Assembly: GCA_014529385.2 (NCBI GenBank)
Contig: CM043966.1
Coordinates: 107,409,587-107,473,586 of the forward strand
Origin: Adiantum capillus-veneris
Taxonomy: Eukaryota > Streptophyta > Polypodiopsida > Polypodiales > Pteridaceae
Direction of reading: 5' to 3'
DNA length: 64,000 bases
The notes beneath the pieces are model-generated. The model had not been told where the DNA came from. It did no database searches and saw only the letters and a list, made by a program, of their open reading frames with translations. Positions 11,556 to 22,560 of this stretch are shown here, piece after piece (position 1 is the stretch's first letter; every line of letters begins with the position of its first letter). The position numbers were made by a program, and so were the translations under genes.

Positions 11556-12027
11556 TAAAAAGGTGTCTAATGTATATGTTGATGGTGGAGCTCAAATGTG
11601 TGTGATCACGGAAAAATCAATGAACAGGTTAGGGCTTGAAATTACAAAGTCCTCTAATTGTCAAGCTAGGCTAGCCAACAACTCAAGTGTGAAGTGTTTG
11701 GGGATCATTGAAAATGTAAAAGTCTCTGTATGTAACATAGATGCACGAGTGGATATGTATGTCATGCCAGCTAAGGGGGAGGGCTATCCCATCATCCTAG
11801 GAAGGCCTTGTCTCATTGCTGTGAATGCAGATCAAAAATGGGGAAGTGGTTGTTTGATTCTTAAGAAGGGTCAACCGGTGGTGTATGATTGGCGAGAAGG
11901 AAAGCAACTAGATATCAACTATGAAACCACGGCAGATGAAGAGATCGAGGAGGAGAGTCCTTACTCAAGTGATGAGGAAGCATCAACCGTGCATCAACCA
12001 GTGAAGAGGAGTCTTATTTGGAGGTAA
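11556..12027 (+). pseudogene. Tat-lineage retropepsin, truncated copy 1
   Basis: Aspartic protease of a Ty3/gypsy Tat-lineage element. The active-site loop reads VYVDGGAQMCVI, and the flap/second region ends in YPIILGRPCL. Gag and leader upstream are missing: similarity to the complete copy starts at 11556 (matching 20010). A frameshift near 11980, in the acidic linker EEIEEESPYSSDEE, separates it from the reverse transcriptase. The corresponding linker is open in copy 2. Confidence 0.85.
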
Positions 12028-13115
12028 TGGTAATTGTATTCAACGCCAACACCCAAGATGTTTCTGTAGAAGAAAAGCAAACAGACAATCACACACGAGG
12101 GGATGAAAGATGCCACCACCTTGAAGAAGGATTTGAGAAGATGCTTGCAAAAGATCTTACTTGTGAGGAGAAGAGCTCCTACATCAATATGTTAAGGAGG
12201 TATCCCAATTTTTTTATCACTGACTTCTCACAAATAAGAGGTGTAGATCTAATAGAGCATCGAATTGAATTGAAACCAGGGACCAAACCCGTGGCTCAAA
12301 AGTTAAGGCGACTAGGATCTGTGCAACAAAAGGCTCTCCTACAAGAAGTGAATCGACTCTTGAAGGCTGGCTTCAGCTATCCAGTATCCAATACCGAATG
12401 GGTATCACCTATTGTAGTCACTCCCAAGAAGAATGGTAAGTGGAGGGTCTGCGTGGATTACAAACCCCTCAATGCTGCGACAAAGAGGGACCACTTCCCT
12501 CTCCCTTTCCAAGATGAAATTTTGAATGAAGTAGCAGGTCTCGAATGCTACACTGTGTGTGATGGGTATTCAGGATATTTTCAAATTAGAATAGCAGAAG
12601 AGGACCAACCAAAAACCACCTTCATCACACCTTGGGTATGTTTTGCATTCAGAGTAATGCCTTTTGGGCTCACCAATGCTCCTAGTACCTTCATGAGATT
12701 CACAATATTTGTATTTCAGCCATTCTTTGGAAAATCTATAAGAGTCTTTATGGATGATTTCTGTATTTATAGTTGTAGATCACTTAATTGCCAAAAGGTT
12801 GAAGAGGGGCTTAAGAGGCTCCATCAATTTGGGGGACAACTCAACCCAGAGAAGTGTCATATCGGTGAATCTCACGTGGTTTTGCTAGGCCATGTGGTTT
12901 CTTCACAAGGAATTCAAGTGGATCCCTCTAAAGTAGAGGCCCTTTTGTCATTATCTCCACCAACAACAACTAAGGAGCTAATGACCTTCAACCACAAAGT
13001 GAGGTACATGTATCGATTCATCCATCTCCTAGAAGAAGCCATGGCCCCTTTGCATAGGTTGGCAAGCCAATCTAAATTTGAATGGGGGAGGGAACATGCA
13101 AAAGTTTTTGAGTAA
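12018..13115 (+). pseudogene. Tat-lineage reverse transcriptase, copy 1
   Basis: RT domain with VTPKKNGKWRVCVDYKPLN, motif A CDGYSGYFQI, then FRVMPFGLTNAPSTF and motif C RVFMDDFCIYS, with both catalytic positions still present in this copy. The frame stops at 13113-13115 (TAA where copy 2 has GAA), at the start of the connection to RNase H. It continues in the same frame on the other side of that stop. Confidence 0.9.
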
Positions 13116-14396
13116 GTGAAGGGCATTCTTAGCTCTCTCCCAATCCTAATGCCACCAGATCCAAAGGAGACCAACTATGTCACTCCAAGTGTAGGTTTCG
13201 AAGCAATTGGTGTTGTTTTGATGCAAAAAGATCCTAAAACATCATACATGAGGCCGATCTATTTTGCAAGCAAGGTGATGACTCCGGCCGAGAAGGAATA
13301 CACTGAAATGGAGAAAGTGGTCTTTGCAATCTTGTTTGCGGTAAGGAAGTTTCGATCGTATCTTCTCCCTGTGCCATTTGTTTTTCTCACCTTAGAGCAC
13401 AATCTACCATATGTAGTACAACACATGAGCATCTCATCTATAATAGCAAAGTGGGTGCTTGAACTCCAAGAATTTGAATACACCTTCCTTGTAGAAGATA
13501 GCACAAGAGCAGGACTTGCAGACATTCTCACCTACAAAGTGAGAGAAAGGGAAAGATCACGACTAGAAAGAGAGGAAGGCTCAAAACAGTCCAAAGTGAA
13601 GGAGATTGATAATGCCCATACTTTATGCTTTGAAGGAGCTTATCAACGCCAACAAGACAAAGCAGCAGGGGGGATCATCATTTTGAACCCACAAAAGGAG
13701 GTAATGGTTAGAAAAGGTATCACTCTACCCAACGTTCACTCTAACAATGAGGCCGAGTATGCTGCTCTAACCCTTCGGTTAGAAGAATGCAAAGAATTAG
13801 GCATACAAAGACTTATTATAAAAGGTGATTCTTTGCTAGTGGTCAGGCAAATCCAAGGGACTTGGAGGTGCAAGAATCGTACATTGTTTGAGTGGCTTAG
13901 GAGTGTAAGAGCTTTGATGAAGGGTTTTAAAGAAACACAGGTACAACACATTTTGAGAACTCATAACAAGGGAGCAGACTTACTCGAAAATGAAAAGCTT
14001 CAGATGGCGGTAGGAGGTGCGAAACTATATGAACCCAAATATCAAGGTCAAGAGGAGCTAAAAGACATTATTTTCTTTCTACAAGCAGGTGAGTGTCCCA
14101 AACACTTAGACAAGGTGCAAAGGCATAGACTAGTTAAGAAGGCCACACCTTACCAGTTGATCGGGGATGATTTATACCACAAAGGGAAATATTTGGTCTT
14201 GAGGAGAGTACCAGGTGTGCAAGAGATAGAGAAAATTCTTTTTTCATGTCATGATGATGTCTGTGGTGGTCACTTTTCTCAAGATATTACAAGTAGGAAG
14301 ATTTTACAAGCAGGGTTTATTTGGCCGAGCTTACATCATGATGTCCAATATTGGTGTAAGGCATGTAATCCATGCCAAATTGCTGGGGATAGATGA
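13116..14396 (+). pseudogene. dual RNase H and integrase N-terminus, Tat copy 1
   Basis: In order: the classical gypsy RNase H remnant (IYFASKVMTPAEKEYTEMEK), then a second, archaeal-type RNase H (about residues 165-300: HTLCFEGAY, NNEAEYAALTLRLEE, KGDSLLVVRQIQG), then the integrase zinc domain (HDDVCGGHFS and CKACNPCQ). The second RNase H is the hallmark of the Tat lineage. Its first acidic residue is E here and D in copy 2. The frame ends in TGA at 14394-14396. Confidence 0.88.
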
Positions 14397-15140
14397 CTAA
14401 CATATGAGCCCCGAGTGCCAATAATATCGTATGGCCCTTTTGAAAAGTGGGGTGTGGATGCAATAGGTCCACTACCTCGTACTTCTACAGGAAAGGTTTT
14501 CATCATCATGGGTGTTGATTACATGACACGATGGGCGGAAGCAACAAGCACAACCTGAATCACAGCTGAAGAGGTATCAAAGTTTATTTTTGACCATATT
14601 TGTAGTAGGTTTGGAACACCCCTAGAAATCTTATCAGATCGAGGCCCGGGTTTTAGGGCTGACGTTCTGAATGATCTCTTGAGGAGGTTAAAAGTGAAAC
14701 ACCTGCATTCCACACCCTACTATCCTCAATGCAATGGATTGGTGCAAAAAGTGAATGGAATGATATGTAAGATCATTTCTAAGCAGGTTGTGGACCGGCC
14801 TAATGATTGGGATTTCCATTTGACGGTTGCTCTTTGGGCGTATAGGACATCTTTCAAGGTATCTACCCAAATCACCCCTTTTCATCTAGTTTATGGACAG
14901 GAGGCACTTCTCCCCATTGAGGTAGAGCTCTCAAGCTTGCGTGTTCTTGCAAGAGTGCCAAAAAAACCAAAAAAGGTTCTACATGAAAGGATCTTAGATC
15001 TCCAACGACTTGAGCTAGATAGAGAAGAGTCCATTGATCACTACATCACCAAAGCGACAAGCCAAAGGGACAAAATCAACAAGAAGCTCAAGGGGAAAGG
15101 ATTGAACGAAGGTATGTTGGTTCTTCTCTATGATAACTGA
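14397..15140 (+). pseudogene. Tat-lineage integrase core, copy 1
   Basis: Integrase catalytic core in the same frame as the preceding domains: KWGVDAIGPLP (first D), ILSDRGPGF (second D), and CNGLVQKVNG, in which the third acidic position is Q instead of the E seen in copy 2. Nonsense TGA codons lie at 14556-14558 and 15138-15140. Both correspond to CGA in copy 2, the change expected from decay of methylated CpG. Not functional. Confidence 0.88.
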
Positions 15141-15653
15141 CTTGATACTCGACTTGACAAAAAGTTTTTGCAAAGCTGGGAGGGAGCTTTCATGATAAAA
15201 ACAAAGTTTGGGAATGGTAGTTACAGATGAGCAGATTTATCAGGAAAACACCACAAGACCAGAGTCAATGGATGGAGATTAAAGCCCTACTTTCAACGTA
15301 TCAATGCATTGATAGGAAGTCATCTGCCTACATTGTCTAAGCTCCAAATTGGCATGGCTCCCTTCATCTTGGCAAATGCTCCATATATTTTGAAAGCTTT
15401 GATGTGTGAAGAAGAACCAGCTTTGGAATCTGAACATACCCAAGGCAACCCTCCCAGCTCTGATTTATGGGATTGAGGTAATGAAAAGCAGGTCTAATGG
15501 AGTAAAAGAGTGCATGACACTCCTCCTATTAGAAAAAAACAAAAAAAGTGGAAAAGGAAAAATGACAAAAAAAAGAGAAAAGAAAAGAAGAAAAAGAAGC
15601 AACACCGTCCTCCTAAAGATATGAATATCTCTAGGCTTGGGGGAGGGCTAATA
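15141..15653 (+). pseudogene. integrase C-terminus and 3' end of Tat copy 1
   Basis: Remnant of the integrase C-terminal part (matching KKFLRRWEGPF and RVNGWRLKPYF in copy 2), then a poly-A-rich stretch (15530-15600). It ends in the polypurine tract CTTGGGGGAGGGC (15635-15647) just before the LTR. Confidence 0.7.
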
Positions 15654-16789
15654 TGAGTGGCATAAAATGGTAACCATCTTTTTGCAACATTTGTCAGCCT
15701 ACTCAACGTCCTCTTCCTCATATGTGTATATATTTTTCTACGCTATTAAGTTATCTAGAGTAAATTCCCGCTCTTTGTTTAACCTTTGTGGCGACACATA
15801 CATTGTACTCTTTCCAAAAATGTCACCTTAGTCATATATTTATATTACCACCCTTTTCTTTTTTGCTTTGTAAATAAAATTAAGCATACAATAACCAACT
15901 ATATACCCCCAAAATTTCTTACCTCTTGTGAATTAGTAGTAGAAAAATAATATATCCATCTTCCACCCCATATAGATAAATTACCATGGAAATCAACTCT
16001 CCACTTGTCTTTACCAAAGATTATGGTCCCTCTCTACAAGTCTTCTATGCCCCCTACATAGGTGGACCAATATCTCTTAAGAATATACGCATAGTTATTC
16101 TCCTTTCAAAAAGACTCCAATTGTATATTCTTTTCACAAGAAAATAATATTGGGCCCTCCTCTATTTGTTTAAGCATCATAGCCTTTTTGAAAAACATGA
16201 TTCCCCTTGGATACATACAAGCAAAGGGCCCATACAAGAAGACTTGGAAGCAAAAGGTTCCCTAGCCTAGTGTGGACCTTCCAAACCGAATCCCTTGGTG
16301 CATGGGCATGAAGAATAGTCCAAATTCATATCAAACATGTTGAGAATGTCAAATTTGCCTTTTGAAGCATGTCATTCCGAGCTATAGGTAAAAAGTTATG
16401 GTCAAAATAGTGTAAATCTGTCAGATTCGCAGCAAAAGGGAACTATAAATAGGGTAAATCAAGAGGGTGAGATATTATTTTTCCCTACTCATCTTCTAGA
16501 AGAGCAATGAGTGTTCAAGGTCACTTGCATGTGATGGGACCAACCTAAAGATGCTTTCTAAATGCCAAGACAGACAAGTTGAGATACCCCGCAGGAGCCA
16601 CCCGTAGGGCCTCATGGTGGGGCCGACCTACATTATGTACCCCTATGGATCCTTCACGGTTTAAAATGATATTTTTGGTGAATAAATAGTCCCTTATATG
16701 TCGAATATTCAATGAGTGGTGAAAGAACACTTAATTAGGGCTAATCACTCACCCTAATTAAGTGCAGCATAATCCCACTCCTACACAAC

Positions 16790-16798
16790 TATAAATAG
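16790..16798 (+). promoter_or_regulatory. TATA box of Tat LTR
   Basis: TATAAATAG, about 1.14 kb into the LTR. The corresponding site in the other LTR reads CATAAATAG (25146-25154). Confidence 0.65.
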
Positions 16799-17407
16799 CC
16801 CCTTGGAGAGACATAATGACACAAGCCTATATTTTAAACTTCATGTTGTTTCTTGATCAATAGTAGAGAAAACCCCAACTCTCCCTCTTTCACATCCTCC
16901 CTCCTAACCCGCCTCTTTGGAGGAAGTGCAACTCTATCCTCCACTCTTTCTATTCTACAATCTCTTACTCCATCAACCCAATAAATCATTTGTAGCACCT
17001 TAATAACTTGTAAATACATCATGATCTCTCTCATGGTTATGTTAATGATCATTAAATCATCTTCAAAACGTTCAAGTGTCACAATTCGTGATGGTTAGCC
17101 AACGTCTGTTCTCCCCTTAAAAGGTGTGCAAGAAATCAAGTAAGTGTTCTATTCTCAATTTACCATTGGTTTGTTTCTCCACACTTATTCAATTAGTCTA
17201 AATAAATTTCTCAATCCAACTCTCTTTGCTTCATTACATATGCATGTGGCTACCTCTCATGGTGATTTTATTTGTGTCACGGCATTGTATAGATAGAGAT
17301 GAGCTCTCTATGCAAAGTGTGTTAGTTTGATGTAAGTGATTCTCTTGTGTGTTTGAGAGACAAGTCTTGTGCGCATGATTTTTTAATGAGTGTTTGAGAG
17401 AGGAGGA

Positions 17408-17925
17408 GTTTGGATGTATTATGGGTATTCTTATGGGGAGAAGGTGAATGCTATTCTACAAATTGCATATTTCATTTGATGCACGGCATTGGGTTGCATA
17501 ATCGTTGATGGTGTTCAAGTGTCCAAAGTGTATATAGAGTAAGGGGGTTTTCAAAGTGTGTTGCTTGAGTGGGTGAGTGCAAGTGTTATTTTGATTGGTT
17601 TCCTTCTCCACTCCCAAAAGAAGGTGGTGCCCCAAGTAGTGTGCGTACCTCTTTACGAACACTTTAAGTTTGGATGTATTATGGGTATTCTTATGGGGAG
17701 AAGGTGAATGCTATTCCACAAATTGCATATTTCATTTGATGCACGGCATTGGGTTGCATAATCGTTGATGGTGTTCAAGTGTCCAAAGTGTATATATAGT
17801 AAGGAGGTTTTCAAAGATTGTTGCTTGAGTGGGTGAGTGCAAGTGTTATTTTGATTGGTTTCCTTCTCCACTCCCAAAAGAAGGTGGTGCCCCAAGTAGT
17901 CTGTGTACCTCTTTACGAACATTTT
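17408..17925 (+). repeat. 260-bp tandem duplication inside the Tat LTR
   Basis: Two head-to-tail copies starting GTTTGGATGTATTATGGG at 17408 and 17668. They are nearly identical and also present twice in the other LTR (about 25768 and 26027). Each ends with a GTGGTGCCCCAAGTAG block resembling the primer site just downstream of the LTR (17989). Confidence 0.9.
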
Positions 17926-17988
17926 GTGAGGGTAGGCCCATTGGTTTGGGTTTAGAGGCCCCATTTCAAAAAGCTCGCCCTCATAAAG

Positions 17989-18008
17989 TGGTGCCCCCAC
18001 TGAGGAAC
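17989..18008 (+). promoter_or_regulatory. probable primer binding site of Tat copy 2
   Basis: TGGTGCCCCCACTGAGGAAC begins five bases after the LTR end, the position of a minus-strand primer site. I could not assign it to a specific tRNA by eye. Confidence 0.55.
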
Positions 18009-18047
18009 ATATTTCCATGTTACCTTCAAATTTTTTAGTGATGAACA

Positions 18048-18254
18048 ATGGAGTTCCCATCTATCCATTTCATTTTGCACAACACATTAGAGGAAATTTT
18101 TGACATAGATAGAAAAGTCTTTTTCCAACAACGCATTGTTTTTATGTTTGGTGTAGAAAGACTTAGAGAAAAACTAGCATCACCCAATCCAATTATACTT
18201 CCAATCATCAATTATGAAACTTCTTGTGATGTTCACATTTTCATTTTGTTTTAA
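18048..18254 (+). CDS. leader small ORF 1 of Tat element (68 aa)
   Basis: Short reading between the primer site and gag. It is predicted to be 68 residues, hydrophobic and basic, and ends SCDVHIFILF. I do not recognise a family. The last 35 residues align without gaps to those of the next small ORF (18338-18550), with about 20 identities (FG..RL.E..A..NP.IL pattern, then Y-E, D-V and IFIL). Many codon differences are at third positions, suggesting that protein was conserved after a duplication. Ogre/Tat elements are known to carry an extra ORF ahead of gag; this could be a related but tandem form. Expression is not shown. Confidence 0.5.
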   Translation: MEFPSIHFILHNTLEEIFDIDRKVFFQQRIVFMFGVERLREKLASPNPIILPIINYETSCDVHIFILF

Positions 18255-18337
18255 AGGCAGGAACAGGGAGTGGTGAAGGGGTGCTCAAGGGCCATATGAT
18301 GGAACGATGTCTTCAAACCAACAACAAGGAGTAGCAC

Positions 18338-18550
18338 ATGAATCATGAACAAAACAATGAACCTTTTAGGCCTATTGCTCTGCAATCCATTCATATAATC
18401 ATTGCAACTAAGTTTAGGTTTCAAACTATCATAAGGAGGATATTTGGATCCACTCGCCTCATTGAAATCAATGCTTTAATTAATCCATTAATTCTACCTA
18501 TGATAAAGTATGAATTAACAATGGATGTGTACATCTTCATTTTAATGTAA
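18338..18550 (+). CDS. leader small ORF 2 of Tat element (70 aa)
   Basis: Second short reading in the leader, 70 residues, 83 bp after the first. Its N-terminus (MNHEQNNEPFRPIALQSIH) differs from ORF 1 apart from a shared SIH, but the C-terminal 35 residues match in length and pattern, ending TMDVYIFILM. Both end at the same relative point with TAA. I do not recognise a function. It lies 85 bp before the gag start, so if translated it would be an upstream ORF on the genomic RNA. Confidence 0.5.
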   Translation: MNHEQNNEPFRPIALQSIHIIIATKFRFQTIIRRIFGSTRLIEINALINPLILPMIKYELTMDVYIFILM

Positions 18551-18635
18551 TCAGATTTATAGTGTCAACAATCTTGTGAGGTCCGTAAGAGAAAAGTTTC
18601 TTAAAAAAAAATAAAAATCAAAAAGTCTAAACAAA

Positions 18636-20009
18636 ATGTCAAGTTCTTTTCCCACGTTCTATGCAAGAAGTGGGGAAGATGCGCAAGAGTTTCTTGACAA
18701 CTTGGAGATGGCACATCTCATATCCGGGAGAGATGAAGAGGAAGTAAAGCTACGAGCCTTCCCGTTGGTTCTGAAAGCAGAAGCTAAAGCATGGTATGAG
18801 ACCTTGCAACCCCAAATCAAGTCCAACTGGGAGAGACTACGAGCAAGATTCCTCTCCAAGTTCGGGCAAGGTGATACTTTTGAAGGACTATGGAAATGTC
18901 TTATTGGACATAAGCAGGTATCACTTGAAGACTATCCCTCTTATGAAGCAACCTTTGTCAATCTATGGGGTAGGTGGGAGGCTACATTAGAAAATCATGG
19001 TGGTGCACCTAACTTTCTAAAAAAAGAGAGATTCATGGTTGTCTTGTATCCACTTTTAAAGGCTAAAGTAGAGCTAAAATTCCCATCCACCTTCGAAGAA
19101 GCACGTGAGGTAGCTATCATCAAGTACATAGAGCAAGGGGTTTGAATGAAGTGAGTGAGAGGGAGTCTTCACAAACCATGGAAGCACCAATTAGGGCCCC
19201 TCTTGCACAATCTTCACAAATAGGAGATAACTCTCAACAAGAGGTTTTACAAAGGCTAACTCAACAACTTGAGAACCTCACTCTGAATCTAGTACAGGGC
19301 CTACCTCAACAACGACAACCAAGAGAAGGGAATCGGAATCAGTGAAGACAAGCTCAAGAGTTGCGATGTTGGAATTGCAATGAAATGGGCCGTGGAATGT
19401 ACAATTGTCCACATCCAAGGCAACTTCCGGGAGACATATATCCCCCTAGACTGCCTCCTCTCACTGTGCAACAAGAACTAGCTCAAGGTCCACAAATCCT
19501 TCGTCGACCACCATCACCAGCAAATATACCTCCCATCCCACATGAGGAGGAAGAAAGAGGAGTCAACATCATCAAGCTAGAAGAGGTAATAGATGAGCAT
19601 ACTCTAAACTTTGATGTTATGACGGTAGAAAAACGCACAAGAGCACATGATAAGGATGAAGACATGAGAAGTGAAGGAACAAATTCAACCAGAAGGGACA
19701 AGAAAAATAAGTCAAAGATAGAAGAAGCTGGAAGTAGCAGGAAGAAAAGAGCAAGGCGAAGGGAAATTGGTATCAATGACTTCCCATTGGGAATGGAGCT
19801 AGATCCCTACAACATCCTGAAGGATTTACAAACCCAAAAGCCAAACATTTCATGGCCTCAACTTCTACACCTATCAGCCAAAGTAAGAAGGCAATGGCCA
19901 AAGTTGGTAAGTACAAGAATTCCAAAAAAGAAAGAAAATCTTTTCATTAAGGTTGTGGCCTCAAAGATACAAAAAGATGTGGAACCCATTGTGGATGCTT
20001 ACATAAGAG
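18636..20009 (+). pseudogene. gag of Tat copy 2
   Basis: The capsid-type domain (Retrotrans_gag) fills 18636-19145: FYARSGEDAQEFLDNLE, AKAWYETLQPQIKSNWERL and EDYPSYEATF. A one-base frameshift at about 19136 moves to the next frame (19142-19345), and an in-frame TGA near 19343 separates the nucleocapsid part. The zinc knuckle reads CWNCNEMGRGMYNC, with the histidine replaced by R. A basic, charged region follows (RRDKKNKSKIEEAGSSRKK). A further one-base loss near 20008 puts gag out of frame with the protease. Confidence 0.85.
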
Positions 20010-21798
20010 TAAAAAGGTATCTAATGTATATGTTGATGGTGGAGCACAAATGTGTGTGATCACGGAAAAATCAATGAACAGGTTAGGGCTTGAAATTACA
20101 AAGTCCTCTAATTGTCAAGCTAGGCTAGCCAACAACTCAAGTGTGAAGTGTTTGGGGATCATTGAAAATGTAAAAGTCTCTGTATATAACATAGATGCAC
20201 GAGTGGATATGTATGTCATGCCAGCTAAGGAGGAGGGATATCCCATCATCCTAGGGAGGCCTTGGCTCATTGCTATGAATCCAGATAAAAAATGGGGAAG
20301 TGGTTGTTTGATTCTTAAGAAGGGTCAACCGGTGGTGTATGATTGGCGAGAAGGAAAGCAACTAGATATCAACTATGAAACTACGGCAGATGAAGAGAGC
20401 AAGGAGGAGAGTCCTTACTCAAGTGATGAGGAAGAATTAACCAGTGCATCAACCAGTGAAGAGGAGTCTTATTTGGAGGTAATGGGAATTGTATTCAACG
20501 CCAACACCCAAGATGTTTCTGTAGAAGAAAAGCCAACAGACAATCACACACGAGGGAATGAAAGATGCCACCACCTTGAAGAAGGATTTGAGAAGATGCT
20601 TGCAAAAGATCTTACTTGTGAGGAGAAGAGGTCCTACATCAATATGTTAAGGAGGTATCCCAATTTGTTTATCACTGCCTACTCACAAATAAGAGGTGTA
20701 GATGTAATAGAGCATCGAATTGAATTGAAACCAGGGACCAAACCCATGGCTCAAAAGTTAAGGCGACTAGGATCTGTGCAACAAAAGGCTCTCCTACAAG
20801 AAGTGAATCGACTCTTGAAGGCTGGCTTCATCTATCCAGTATCCAACTCCGAATGGGTATCACCTATTGTAGTCACTCCCAAGAAGAATGGTAAGTGGAG
20901 GGTCTGCATGGATTACAAACCCCTCAATGCTGCGACAAAGAGGGACCACTTCCCTCTCCCTTTCCAAGATGAAATTTTGAATGAAGTAGGAGGTCACGAA
21001 TGCTACACTGTGTGTCATGGGTATTCAGGATATTTTCAAATTAGAATAGCAGAAGAGGACCAACCAAAAACCACCTTCATCACACCTTGGGGATGTTTTG
21101 CATTCAGAGTAATGCCTTTTGGGCTCACCAATGCTCCTAGCACCTTCATGAGATTCAAAATATTTGTATTTCAGCCATTCTTTGGAAAATCTTTAAGAGT
21201 CTTTATGGATGATTTCTGTATTTATAGTTGTAGATCACTTCACTGCCAAAAGGTTGAAGAGGGGCTTAAGAGGCTCCATCAATTTGGGGGACAACTCAAC
21301 CCAGAGAAGTGTCATATCGGTGAATCTCATGTGGTTTTGCTAGGCCATGTGGTTTCTTCACAAGGAATTGAAGTGGATCGCTCTAAAGTAGAGGTCCTTT
21401 TGTCATTATCTCCACCAACAACAACTAAGGAGCTAATGACCTTCAACCACAAAGTGAGGTATATGTCTCGCTTCATCCATCTCCTAGCAGAAGCCATCGC
21501 CCCTTTGCATAGGTTGGCAAGCCAATCTACATTTGAATCAGGGAGGGAACATGCAAAATGTTTTGAGGAAGTGAAGGGCATTCTTAGCTCTCTCCCAATC
21601 CTAATGCCACCAGATCCAAAGGAGACCTACAATGTCACTCCAAGTGTAGGTTTCGAAGCAATTGGTGTTGTTTTGATGCAAAAAGATCCTAAAACATCAT
21701 ACATGAGGCCGATCTATTTTGCAAGCAAGGTGATGACTCCAGCCGGGAAGGATACACTGAAATGGAGAAAGTGGTCTTTGCAATCTTGTTTGCGGTAA
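20010..21798 (+). pseudogene. protease and reverse transcriptase, Tat copy 2
   Basis: Protease with VDGGAQMCVI and YPIILGRPWL, an acidic linker, then RT. Motif A reads CHGYSGYFQI, so the first catalytic aspartate is H, which would abolish polymerase activity. Motif C FMDDFCIYS is intact. The frame is open from the first methionine at 20050 to 21798, where a one-base loss (GGGAAGGATACACTG against GAGAAGGAATACACTG in copy 1) ends it in the RNase H. It is about 582 residues, shorter than a full Tat pol. Confidence 0.9.
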
Positions 21799-22560
21799 GG
21801 AAGTTTCGATCGTATCTTCTCCCTATGCCATTTTTTTTTCTCACCTCAGAGAACAATCTACCATATGTAGTACAACACATGAGCCTCTCATCTATAAAAG
21901 CATAGTGGGTGCTTGAACTCCAAGAATTTGAATACACTTTCCTTGTAGAAGATAGCACAAGAGCAGGACTTGCAGACATTCTCACCTACAAAGTGAGAGA
22001 AAGGGAGGGGTCACGACTACAAAGAGAGGAAGGCTCAAAACAGCTCAAAGTGAAGGAGATTGATAATGCCCATACTTTATGCTTTGACGGAGCTTATCAA
22101 CGCCGAAAAGACAAAGCAGCAAGGGGGATCATCATTTTGAACCCACAAAAGGAGGTAATGATTAGAAAAGGTATGCTAAGTATGATGAGTATGCTGCTCT
22201 AACCCTTGGGTCAGAAGAATGCAAAGAATTAGGTATACAAAGACTTATTATAAAAGGTGATTCTTTGCTAGTGGTCAGGCAAATCCAAGGGACTTGGAGG
22301 TGCAAGAATCGTACATTGTTTGAGTGGCTTAGTAGTGTAAGAGCTTTGATGAAGGGTTTTAAAGCAACACAGGTACAACACATTGTGAGATCTCATAACA
22401 AGGAAGCAGACTTACTCGCAAATGAAAAGCTTCAAATGGCGGTAGGAGTTGTGAAACTATATGAACCCAAATATCAAGGCCAAGAGAAGCTAAAAGACAT
22501 TATTTTCTTTCTACAAGCAGGTGAGTGTCCCAAACACTTAGACAAGGTGCAATGACATAG
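21799..22560 (+). pseudogene. RNase H and second RNase H, Tat copy 2
   Basis: Continuation of copy 1's order. The archaeal-type RNase H starts HTLCFDGAYQRR with its first aspartate retained. A deletion near 22175 removes the block that holds NNEAEY in copy 1, including the second acidic residue. The reading resumes at about 22265 (LVVRQIQGTW). Both copies in this window therefore have a defective second RNase H, by different lesions. Confidence 0.82.

Larger units (their letters stand above)
15654..17983 (+). mobile_element. Tat-lineage LTR shared by copy 1 (3') and copy 2 (5')
   Basis: Begins TGAGTGGCATAAAATGG after the polypurine tract and ends AAAGCTCGCCCTCA. The partner LTR is 24038-26343 with the same ends. 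Length about 2.33 kb. It has a TATA box at 16790-16798 and a 260-bp direct duplication (17408-17667 and 17668 to about 17925) near its 3' end. It serves as 3' LTR of the left-truncated copy 1 and 5' LTR of copy 2, so the array is interior-LTR-interior-LTR. This is expected from unequal recombination between LTRs rather than from two separate insertions. Confidence 0.82.
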
